Of a stretch of 64,000 bases of DNA, positions 8,801 through 18,837 are shown one piece after another. Origin of the DNA: Trichomonas tenax (taxonomy: Eukaryota > Parabasalia > Trichomonadida > Trichomonadidae); contig JALKBU010000010.1 of NCBI GenBank assembly GCA_023091735.1, positions 62,001 through 126,000 on the forward strand, in the 5' to 3' direction. Below the pieces are notes generated by a model. It did not search any database and was not told where the DNA came from. It saw only the letters and a list, made by a program, of their open reading frames with translations. Both the position numbers and the translations under genes were made by a program. The stretch's first letter is position 1. Each line of letters starts with the position of its first letter.

Positions 8801-11800
8801 TTACCATTCTTGATCACCCATGAAGAAGTTGAGCGGGGTATCATTTTTATCTTCATCACCATCGGAGTTAGGGAAGCATTCTTCAGTTTCAACAGACGTT
8901 GTCCAGAGTGAAGGAGCAGCTGTATTGTATTCACTTGCAACAACACCTGTTTCGTTATTCATTGGTTCTGGCATATCAGAATCATCAGATTTTTCACCTT
9001 TATATCTGCGTATATAAATAACAACGCCAACAATCACAGCACACACGACAAGGAGTGCGATTATCACACCAATGGCAATTCCAGCTGTCTTACCAGCATT
9101 GCTTCCTGATTTTTGATCAAGCGGCATTGGTTCTGGAGTCATAGAAGGTATAGGTGTCATTTGTGGGAATGTTGTTGTAGCTGGCGTTGACACTGGAGTA
9201 TCTTGAGGAGTAGTATGAGGTGTGACCATTGGAGTTTCATATGGAATTATTTCGTACGAAAAGTTGAAAGGAAGATCTCCACCAAAAATTGCAAGGTAAT
9301 ACTCTGGCAAGTCAGAGATGCTTTCAGCTATTGTTTCGGAATAACCATGTTGAAGTTGAAAATTAACAAGAGCCATTCCAATGATTCTCGAACGGAAGGA
9401 AGGTGCTGATAATACGTACATTGACAGCGTTGATGTATAATAATTAGTTTTTCCATAAATATCAGTATTTGAATGATCATTTCCGGTATATGTGATTACG
9501 AATTGCCTCAGCTTGGATGGATAGAATCTAATCCTGAAATACTTTGGAACTTTTGATGTTTTGAATGGCAAATCACCAACCAAGTTCTCAGGAATTACGT
9601 AGTTTGATGCACATGTTGGTCCGTAGTGGCCTTCAGAACAAACGCACTTACCATCAGTGCATGTCTGTCCATCAATACAAACAGGACAAACTGCTGAATT
9701 GCCTCCAAGGCGGTGAAGATCTAATGGATTTGTTGTTATGTCGTTTGTATCAAAGCCTCCATAAATTGCAATAGAAATAATTGGTGGCTTGATTGTCGAT
9801 TCATCGTATTGTGAGCAGAACAAATGAATAGTATACGTATTAGTTTTCGCATTTGTAATTGCAATTTTCTCAATCGATGAAAATTCTTCGGTATTGTTGT
9901 CAGGCAACATATTACCGAAGTAAGAGTCAGCGCGGTCATCCACAACAAGGTCAACATCAACTGAGAGTGTGCGACCTCGTATGAAATTACCAACTGGATA
10001 GTCTAAATACGCCATGGATATACTGAGATCCTCCTGGCGAGTTGTTGTTAACTGGAATGTAACATGGCCATTTGATGGCAATGTTATGTTGTCAATGAAC
10101 CTGACGCCATATTTATCAAATCCCAGCGCCTTTCCAAGATATGGGACACCATATCCGACGTCGTAATTTTCCAAATTTTCTGACATATTCTTGGCTGCAT
10201 TAATTAGGACTGTCTTGATGAGATTTCCTGATGGATAAACGGGATCGCTTGAATGTTTCTGACCATTTGGATAATATCCATCAATGAAGTACTGACGAGT
10301 CTGCACAGCCATTCCTGTAACGTGAGCACCAGAGACAGAGGATCCTGTCATGAAATTAAGTGCGCTCAAGTTTGTGTCACCAGTGTATTGACCATTATCA
10401 TTTGATCGTGCAGACAGTTCATATTCACCATTTGCCGCAAGATCCGGCTTCCTCATGTGGTTATTGGCTGGTCCAGATTTGGTCTTAAACGCTTGAAGTG
10501 GATGACTAGGGCCTGTCCAGTTCACAGATGCTGTGCCCATTGCAAGTAGATTATCATAGTCAGAGATGTTGAAAACTGCTGTCGGCATCGTTGTACTCGC
10601 GTTACAAGATTCATTGAATACTATATAGATGTATGCATTTTCAGGCATCGGTCTACTGCAGTCATTGTTGATGTAAATAGATCCAGGTTCATCTGTTTCT
10701 GATACTTTCATGTTTTGGTAATTCTTGATAGGAGTATAATCATTATTTGTCGGATAAGTGTTGCTTATCTTCAAGGATTTGATTTGCGTTTCTCCATTTT
10801 GTAACACGAAGGAAGCTGATTTTTCAATTGTTGTTTCTGGATAAGTTGTTGATGCCACAGAAAGGACGTTGACGCCAACAGATGGGAATGCAACACCACC
10901 ATCATAATTATCAACTTTATTGCCGGCTGTTGCAATAATTAATTTATCTGGATTGTCATATGAAAAAGAATCATAGGAATCAACAAGTAGCGAAGTTCCC
11001 ATTTCATTATCACCATATGGCATATAGAGAATGTGTGCATCAGTTTCGTTCAGTGATTGAAGCTGTTGTGATGGAATCCATGCATTTTACCTTTTGGAAG
11101 CCATCCAGCATACTGATTGATAGCATGAGTGCTGTTTCCTGTGTTACCAATGACCATTCCTGCAACAAAAGTTCCATGATTTCGTGGATAGTTAGAAGGA
11201 CCATTCAGATATTCGTATTTGACAATTTTCCTGTGATTTGGATTATATGTCGCATTAGGAAGTGATTCATTATTAGCAGGATCATAGAAAAAAACGTGAT
11301 TCATATCGAGATTTATGTCATATAAAGCGACAACTTGGCCTTCACCATCAAGGCCTGCTTGTTCGAGTATTCTAGGTACTCTCAATCTGTAACTATCAGG
11401 TTCATATTGTAAATAATTTGCATTTGATTGTAAATAGCCAGCTGTATATCGACAATGTAATTGAACATTGCCACGAGCGTTGATTGAATAAACTTTGGGG
11501 TCTTCATAAGCTTTACGAATTTTTTCGTCTGAAATATCTTTGCAATTGAAATATAAACCATCATAGTTGCAGGTATCAAATGACTTCCAATCATCAGTTG
11601 CGAGAATCGTATACTCATGAAAAGGAGAATATGTTATATTTGTGGATTTTTTAAATGGATCATTGCTAATAACAAAATCTTGAGAGTTCGAGAGTTCATT
11701 AAATGACTCTCCTTCGAGGTAGTAGTGATAATGCTCTTGAGCAAGTTTATTCTTTGTTGCAAAAATTCTTGGATATTTTCGAATAATTAGTTGAACGTCA

Positions 11801-11907
11801 TAATTATTGAGTGAATGCAATACAGTGACGAAGTACCAACCATTTGTTTGCTGGCTCAAAAGTTTTCGTGAGCTTTTTTGCTGTAAATCGAATCCAAAAA
11901 CAACCAT
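8801..11907 (-). pseudogene. Subtilisin-like serine peptidase (S8) with C-terminal membrane segment, frameshifted
   Basis: Two reverse frames together make one clan SB/S8 peptidase. The upstream frame (11050-11907, from ATG 11907) carries the Asp box GEGQVVALYDINLD and the His box PRNHGTFVAG. The downstream frame (8801-11086) carries the oxyanion Asn (IIATAGN), the Ser box TGSSVSGAHVTG (Ser codon at 10337-10339) and the KPDLAANG strand. After the catalytic part come a jelly-roll-like region, an EGF-like Cys cluster (CPVCIDGQTCTDGKC), a Thr/Pro stalk, a membrane helix (IAIGVIIALLVVCAVIVGVV) and a ~70-residue acidic tail. This is the layout of trichomonad surface/lysosomal subtilisins. The frames overlap only between 11050 and 11089, so a one-base shift lies there. 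All catalytic residues survive, so this is a recent pseudogene, a sequencing error or a variant allele. No clear signal peptide follows ATG 11907. Confidence 0.88.
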
Positions 11908-12508
11908 AAAATTTAATGCCAATTCATGTAAATATCTCAAAAAATCGATTTTAAAATTTTTGAGAAACAGACACTGTTGACATAATATAACAGAATCACG
12001 TTACTTTTCTTATAAGGTTATTTCACCTTAATTCTCATAAGGTGTAAATTTTAAAGGCGATGTTTTTCATTTTTATCTCCTCAAAGCGTTTTTATATTGA
12101 ACCACCATCAATGCGACATTGAAGAACACAGCTATGTTAGTCATATAGTTATCATTATTTTTGACAATAATGAATGTTGATAAATGATTATAAAACACTG
12201 AAATCAAATTTCATTCACGGACAATGGCAACCTAAAATATGTTTATGCAGATCATATTATGATGAACCCATTATTCCTAAAGCTTTGTTTTTTTAAAATA
12301 TTTCGATCCCAAAATATGAATATTACAATTTTCAATGGCACTTCGGCTTTGCTATCTTCATCTTATGTATATGCTAAATACTCAATAAAACATAAATGAA
12401 TATTCTTTAATAATCATCTACATTATTATACCAAATTTTAATAATAATTGAATTAAGCACCAATTGTACGATGCATTCCTAGAAAGAAATAAGAAAAAAC
12501 AAATTAAT
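11908..12508. other. Intergenic, nothing recognised
   Basis: About 600 bp of AT-rich DNA between the subtilisin-like gene's start and the end of the K/H-rich gene. No initiator, repeat or RNA gene is evident. The reverse frame of the peptidase stays open upstream to a stop at 12001-12003 but contains no ATG there. Confidence 0.5.
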
Positions 12509-13204
12509 TTAATAATGATAACTAATATTATGCGTGATTGGCGACAACCCATCATCTTCATCGCTTTCAAAAACCGGTGGCTGCTCTTTAGGTGGTTCTG
12601 GTTCTTGAATTTCTTCTTTATCTTCTTCATCGCTCTCGAGATCAAGATAGCTTGTTTCTGGATATGGTTCAACATCTTGTGCAGGATAATTTGAACGTGA
12701 TTTCATGCTGCGTTCAAAGGTATTATAACCATCTAAATAATCTGAATATTTGGAGTAATCTGAGTGCGAGGAGTAATCACTGTAGTCTGAGTAATCTCTC
12801 TTCTTTGATTTCTTTGAGTCTTTATCTTTCGAATGATGATGTTTATGATGATGCTTGGATTTAGAGTTGTGACTATGCTTACGATGCTTTGACTTTGATT
12901 TGTGTTTAGACTTCTCTTCTTTAAATATGAATTTAAGTGTTCCATTCGATTGGAATTTTATTTCATCCCAAAGCTTATATATCAATGGATATAAACCCGT
13001 AGCATTATTCGGCAGATACTTTAAAAGTTTATCGACTTTCAGTTTGGATCCTTTAAAACAATCAATAAAATATGAAATTTTGTTTTCAGGAATATTTAAG
13101 TACTGTGACGCCTCTCTCACATACCATTCATTGAGGCTCTGTATGTTTGCGTCGCCTATTGACACATATTTCGGTAATTCTGGTAATTTTGAACGAGATG
13201 ACAT
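12509..13204 (-). CDS. Lys/His/Ser-rich protein of unknown function
   Basis: A 231-residue protein from ATG 13204. Residues 1-95 look folded and helical (LPELPKYVSIGDANIQSLNE, then a stretch ending YPLIYKLWDEI) but match no family I know. Residues 96-137 are a Lys/His/Ser block (SKHHHKHHHSKDKDSKKSKK) of the kind that directs proteins to nuclear speckles in animals. Residues 138-160 repeat Y-S-D/S-D-Y triplets. The C-terminal 70 residues are Glu/Asp/Pro-rich and end SPITHNISYHY. A nuclear RNA-processing or transcription role is inference from composition only. The start was set at the first ATG of the frame. Confidence 0.7.
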   Translation of the reverse strand: MSSRSKLPELPKYVSIGDANIQSLNEWYVREASQYLNIPENKISYFIDCFKGSKLKVDKLLKYLPNNATGLYPLIYKLWDEIKFQSNGTLKFIFKEEKSKHKSKSKHRKHSHNSKSKHHHKHHHSKDKDSKKSKKRDYSDYSDYSSHSDYSKYSDYLDGYNTFERSMKSRSNYPAQDVEPYPETSYLDLESDEEDKEEIQEPEPPKEQPPVFESDEDDGLSPITHNISYHY

Positions 13205-15074
13205 CAGGAATTTGCCAAGTAATGTCAAATTACACGACAATAATTTTTTTGATGAACCTTAAAATTGATTTAAGTATTTCTTGTTTTGAAACAATATCTA
13301 AACATGTTTTGAATCGAATTTTATAATATTTCAGCCTTAAATCACACGCGTTGTCAATATACATCAAATATTTTTGTTAAAATATCAATATTGAAATGTT
13401 TCATCATTATATAAATGTTCAATTCAGCAATGATAATATACTGGTTAAATAAAAAATAGTCTAACACAAGGATTTTATAATGAATGACATCGATCAATTG
13501 AAGTCTATTGTTTTATCTAAAAGAGTTTGTGCCAAAGAGAGTAAAATCAATTAATAGATATAACGAAAGCTCAAATTCATGTTAATAAATGTGCGAATTG
13601 TTTATTTATCCAATTGTTCGAATAATAGTTCGATTGAGTTCACATTCGGTAAACATCAAATTTGTATTATACCAGGCTGCAAAGCACATAGGGAAACCCG
13701 TTTTTCTCCATATTTTAAGTATCTTCTTTATATATATTAGTTGTGTTCTAAATATTTATGTAATCAAATAATATAAACACAATGAATATCCTAACATACA
13801 GATTTCGTCACTAAATTTATGTTGAATTAGGCTGAGTTGTGTTAATATATTCTATGAACGAATATATATCTTATCATATCTAAGCAGAACCGCACCATTT
13901 CAATATTATTACTCATTGATGTAGCAGCAATGCATTGAAATATTGTCATTATTAAACCAAAAACAAAAGAGAAGAGCAAATATGTAATTATCCATAGAGA
14001 ACCACACAGTACTTATTTTCTCAACCTAGGTCACCAGTTTAACAAAGAGATTTAATCATGATTCAAAGAATAAAAATATACCAGATGTCAAAATAGTGAA
14101 ATGATAGCTGTACATTACTTCAATCGAATACACTTCATCGTTGCTTTAATTCCATTAGGATAAAAGGACCGGATCTGAGAGTTTTTGAGAAAGTTAATCG
14201 TTCAATTTTCATTGATTATGTTGCCAATCAAAAATTCTTCATGCATTAGGAGTGATGAGTGATATAGTGATAGATTATCAGGAATAAAGCGTAAATTAAA
14301 TAAATTAAATAAAAATTATAAAATAATTAATGAGTAGAAATAGAGATCATATTAGATTTTAACCAGATTTGAGAAAAAATTGTAAACTTTTAAAAAGCTT
14401 AATGTCAAAATTTTTAGAAATCAGCAGATCACATTGGAAATAAGATATAGATATCGAATTTCGTGACATAAAAATAGTTCAGAAAATATTTGAATTAAAA
14501 GTGAACTGAAATTGAATGAGATTTTGTTCGAACAAGAAACATTCATTGATTGAATTTGTACAATCAATTTCTCTCATTTTACCTATTTTAAAGTGTTCAT
14601 GCTTAGTCGTATAGACATCAATTTATATTAATACCACCATAAATTAAAACTATTATTAATCGGAAATCCTTTTTAAAAATATTATTCGATTGTGACGTAA
14701 TACTTTTGTTTCTATTCCTATCAAAATATTGAACTTTTAATAGAAAAACTCAAAAAATTTTGAAGATTTTAGATTTCTACTCTACTATCAATGTAGATTA
14801 TAATCTTTGGATTTTACAAAACCGTTTTTTGAGATCATTTTCGTTCTCTACAATGAATCACATTATAAATGATATTTTCATCAAAATAGAATTCTTAAAA
14901 ACAGCAAAATCCTCGCGATTCAAAATCTGATCGGTGACAAAAATACCATAGCAATAGAACTACATACAGATCACAAATACAGAAGGAGTGAATTCAAATT
15001 GAGAGCTAAAAGGTCGATCATAAAGGTGACAATGTTCACAAACAAAGGCCAAACTTTAAATTAATTAATTAAAA
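13205..15074. other. Long AT-rich intergenic region
   Basis: About 1.9 kb with no coding frame of convincing composition, no tRNA-like T-arm and no strong inverted repeat. A TCACA word (initiator-like) occurs at about 15035-15039, some 38 nt before the next gene's ATG. Confidence 0.5.
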
Positions 15075-15674
15075 ATGTACACCACCAACTACGGTGCCCT
15101 CCAGAAGGTCCACTACGAGTTCACACAGTATGACGATAAGCAATTCGCCTCTGATCCTCTCGTATTGCAGCTCTCTTTCCCCGACCAATGCGAGTTTTTG
15201 AGATTGTCAACTTTCTTTAGATACGCATCAGACCGCAATAAGAGGAATATGGCTTTGTCAACATTCCAGAAACATCTTGCTTTGATAAGAACATTCGTTG
15301 TTCGTGGAGATTACACTGATTTTGATCGTGGACTTGCATGTGGTTTGCAATTCGGCCCAAACTACATGTTAGTCAATACAAAGCGTCTTAAATTATTCAT
15401 GGGCCGCTCTAAGTCATGCTTAAATGGTTGTTTCCATAAATCTGGATATAATGTCACTCGCATTTCATCCGAAGAAAACCGCGTCATCTCTGAGTTCTCG
15501 CGCAGATTTGGCAGACCATTACCTTTTCCGCGCCAATGGTGCATAAGATCTTGCGATCCAACTATTGCTGCTCCAGGCTCAGAATCTATTTCTGAATCTG
15601 AGGTAGAGATAGAGCCATTAGAAAGCTATTTAGCTGTCTCTTCATTGCTTAACCGTAAGCCAGAGTCTATATAA
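15075..15674 (+). CDS. Trichomonad-specific protein with possible IBD-like winged helix
   Basis: A 199-residue protein. Residues 41-160 form the conserved part: FFRYASDRNKRNMALSTF, then LACGLQFGPNYMLVNTKRL, then KSCLNGCFHKSGY and finally RQWCIR. The order (helix; G-x(n)-N-T-K-x-L; S-x-L-N-x-x-F-x-x-x-G-[YF]; Trp) parallels the initiator-binding domain of the protein at 63399 (GAGWISDNQFKINKKRL, TLNVNLRDLGF, GWTEW). I infer a distant winged-helix relative that may bind DNA. Residues 160-199 are Ser/Glu-rich and likely disordered. I believe this type is multicopy in trichomonads, but that is from memory. It is not a clear IBP39 orthologue. Confidence 0.6.
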   Translation: MYTTNYGALQKVHYEFTQYDDKQFASDPLVLQLSFPDQCEFLRLSTFFRYASDRNKRNMALSTFQKHLALIRTFVVRGDYTDFDRGLACGLQFGPNYMLVNTKRLKLFMGRSKSCLNGCFHKSGYNVTRISSEENRVISEFSRRFGRPLPFPRQWCIRSCDPTIAAPGSESISESEVEIEPLESYLAVSSLLNRKPESI

Positions 15675-16271
15675 GATTTTTTCCTCGAAAAACTTATATG
15701 TCTTTTTCTCTATACATCGATTTAATTTTAGTAAACTTTTTGCTATTCTTTAAACACGGCTCTTATTTCAAATTTCCGAATTTCGCAAAATAATTTTGAA
15801 AATCAAAATACAAACCTCTTGTTAGCGAGGGAAGTTATAGCAGCAGGTTTTTATGTCATGGCAAATATGTAGATAAAGGATTTCGATCCGAATTTATTAT
15901 CGAAATCCGTTATCTAATTCTTTAACTAATTTCACCAGTCACCAAAATAGCCATGTACAGTGGCTTTAAAATTTCCCTTGGGATTGATTGATTTCATGGT
16001 TTAATATAGAAAATAATTGGTGGTTGCATATTGATTCATCTCAATAAAATGATTAAATCAAAAAGGAGCAAGTTATGATGATGGAGCTGAGAGCGGATCG
16101 TTTTCTCCAGTCTGTGAATTAAATCAAAAATATGTTTGGAAAAAAGTAATTCTTATGCGGCATAACCTTGTCAATATTGTTAATTATGCATAAATTAGAT
16201 AAAATGCATAGTTATAGATAGAGTTCACGTGATTTAATACTGAACTTGTAATATATTTTGTGTTTCACGTT
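15675..16271. other. Convergent intergenic region
   Basis: About 600 bp between the ends of two convergent genes. It holds the presumed 3' ends of both; no coding sequence or clear repeat was seen. Confidence 0.45.
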
Positions 16272-16922
16272 CTATGACTCAATAGTTGACGATTTCACAA
16301 ATTCAGCTGTTTCAATATCATTAGGTTGAGTTGTATTATCATCATTATTGAATGAATGTGAATCTTCTTCCATTATTGTCGTTGAATCAGATGTAAAAGG
16401 AAGCATTTCTTGAGAGGAAATTTCTTTTGGTTTCTCTTTTTCTTCAACATAAGCAGGTCCGAGTCCGAATATATCAATAAAACAAAATAAATGAGATAGC
16501 GATATAGAAAACAGTACACGACCTATATATTGCGTTGTCAGTATCCAGTGAGGATAATTTTTCATGTTTTGTTTTCCAACGAGTGCTTCGCAGAACATCT
16601 TAGTAAAATCATTACAGTTGTGATATATAAAGTTGTAGTAATCACTGAACCACTCTTTGGAGTTCCTATAGCTTTCAATTATATAGTCGATATCTTCAAA
16701 ACCAATTTCGGTATCAAATATATCAAAATCTGCATATTTCTCACCAAAGTCATCGAGCTCGCAAACAGTGTGAATGCCAGTTTCGCCATCGAAATATTTT
16801 CCATAAAAATATTCTTCGCCATCGTTGATGACAACACTGGAGTGGTACATTCCGAGGCTGAGGAATCTGAATGCTTTGTTGAACGGCGCCAAATCATACA
16901 CTCTGACTTTGAGTTTCACCAT
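16272..16922 (-). CDS. PPPDE-family thiol peptidase (DeSI/DESI2-like)
   Basis: A 216-residue protein. Residues 1-115 match the PPPDE fold: a VYDLAPFN strand, the catalytic His27 in GMYHSSVVI, the Y-F-Y/G strand (EEYFYGKYF) and the catalytic Cys103 in YNFIYHNCNDFTKMF. The family removes SUMO or ubiquitin from proteins (DeSI-1/2). Residues 122-155 are markedly hydrophobic (IGRVLFSISLSHLFCFI), as in DESI2-type proteins, and could contact membrane. The last 60 residues are acidic and disordered. It ends at TAG. A TCAAAAT word 14 nt before the ATG is an imperfect initiator. Confidence 0.85.
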   Translation of the reverse strand: MVKLKVRVYDLAPFNKAFRFLSLGMYHSSVVINDGEEYFYGKYFDGETGIHTVCELDDFGEKYADFDIFDTEIGFEDIDYIIESYRNSKEWFSDYYNFIYHNCNDFTKMFCEALVGKQNMKNYPHWILTTQYIGRVLFSISLSHLFCFIDIFGLGPAYVEEKEKPKEISSQEMLPFTSDSTTIMEEDSHSFNNDDNTTQPNDIETAEFVKSSTIES

Positions 16923-18837
16923 TTAATAATTTTGACAATTTTTTTTATTGCTTCTCTCGTTGGTGAATATAACAATATAAATATATCAATATTTTTCTAT
17001 AAATACATCACAATTAAGCCATAGATGGTGACATATCAATTATAACAATGGTTTTGTATCTTTTTAAATTTGAATATTTCTGTGAGTTGATTCATAACAT
17101 AGTGTTAAATATTTAGAGACACATCTTTTAGTAATTGAGTTTTGCCAGAACTTAATAATCTATATAATCTAAATGATGTCCAAAAGGAAGTCTTGCTTAT
17201 AATTGAGGCAACACATTGAATTTTTCTGCAAGATCTTCTCAAATTATTTGGTCATTAGAGAACTCACTTTCACACATCAGTATTGGATCTTCTTAATGAG
17301 ATGTTTCGTATCGATTAATAATCACACAATATTTATAAGTCACTCAATTATTCGCAAACTCATTATAGGTTATGCTCCTAAAGGGCTTATCTAAAAATGC
17401 TATACAGTGGCAATATAATATATTATAATGAGTAAAGCACATCATGGCAAATCAATGTTTTTGATGCAAGATATATCTAATATTTTAATGAAATATAGAC
17501 TTTGTTAGCTAATTCTTTAATATATCATGCACAACAGTATTTTGTATATTGGGGTTCAATAACTTCGCAAAAAGTTAATCCAGTGAGTTAAAAAACGAGT
17601 TTCGCCGACTTTGCGTATAAAAATTTAATTACCCAGTCTCCAAAAAGTTGAGAAATAATTTTGCATTGATGGAAAAATGAACGCTGCCTAAAAATTATGA
17701 AAAAGATTTAGAAATACAAAATTGAGTCTATAATTGAGTTAAAATCAAGAAAAACGGGAAATCATTTTGATTGCAAAAAATGCAAGATAAAACGAAAAAG
17801 ATAATGCTAAACTTCTATAGACAAGAAGGGTATTATAAAAACAAATTACGAACAAATTAGAATAAAATGATATTTATTCAAAGGAACTTTTTTATAAAAA
17901 TGTTTTTTTTCTTCCCTTCGATTTCTTCATCATCAGTTGAAGACATAAAAATGAAATTTCTGTTATTCGTGAGGAAGTTTGTCAGCTCCGTCAGCAGCTC
18001 GGAATGAATATGAAACAATGAAAAAGATGATGATCATAAAGACTATGTAAATGGGGGATTTGCAGCATCTATAGATGAATCAGAAAGTGTTTCAAATCGC
18101 TTAGTGCCAAATGCATATGATATAACATATTCCAGAACATTTCCAGGCGGGATTGCTATGACTCATGGACAACATAAAAGGAGGCCGCAGCAAATTTAAC
18201 TTTCGAATATATCATTTGTAAAAAAATATTCTATGAATAAAAACCGGATTAATTTATTTCATTTTTTACCAGTTTGGTTTAATTGAACTTTCAAAGGAAC
18301 ACAAAGATATTTTATCATTTCTTTACTCAGTTTTACCACATTTTGCACTAAAAATCATTTGAAAAATGTAATGAAAAATTGCAGTTAATTGACTATATAG
18401 ACATTCATGTTCGCGTTGGTTGAAGAATCTATGATAGGTGAATTTAAAGGCGCCAACACACTTTCTTAAGATCCTTTATCAATGAAATATTTTCCTCGAG
18501 AAATTATATGTATAAAATGGTGCCAACAAAATGATCATTATAATTAGCGAATTTTATCAAGTTTTGAGTGTTATTGCAAGGGTGCATCCAAACAGTTTGA
18601 TCGGACCCTTAAACATTATAATAGCGATAAATTCTTTAATCAGTCTGTTATAAATTCTTATATTAGTAGTCAACCAAGAATTATTAATCACAATGGATTA
18701 GATTCATGGTTATTTGAAATATTTATTTGTTATAAATATCTATAGACAATAAACATTGGATAATATTTAAAAAACTAAACAAAACTGATATTTAAAGAAT
18801 CAATACAATATCTATTAATAAAACAACATAGCTTAGA
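16923..18837. other. Intergenic region with a small coding relic
   Basis: About 1.9 kb, AT-rich. The only coding-like part is 17953-18199, listed separately. The rest shows nothing recognisable. Confidence 0.45.
17953..18199 (+). pseudogene. Two-frame coding relic, family unknown
   Basis: Frame 1 (from 17953) reads a coiled-coil-like EEVCQLRQQLGMNMKQ and stops at 18019. One base off, frame 2 (18014-18196, stop 18197-18199) continues for 61 codons with balanced composition (NGGFAASIDESESVSN, then TYSRTFPGGIAMTHGQ). The GC content is above the surroundings. It looks like the C-terminus of a dead gene with one frameshift. No family was recognised. Confidence 0.35.

Noticed and set aside
11050..11089. 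A short intron joining the two subtilisin frames
   Set aside because: No GTATGT-like donor or ACTAAC...AG acceptor is visible at the junction, and the frames need only a one-base shift.
8725..11265. Forward-strand frames over the subtilisin-like gene
   Set aside because: Antisense shadows; the reverse strand holds the catalytic boxes and domain order.
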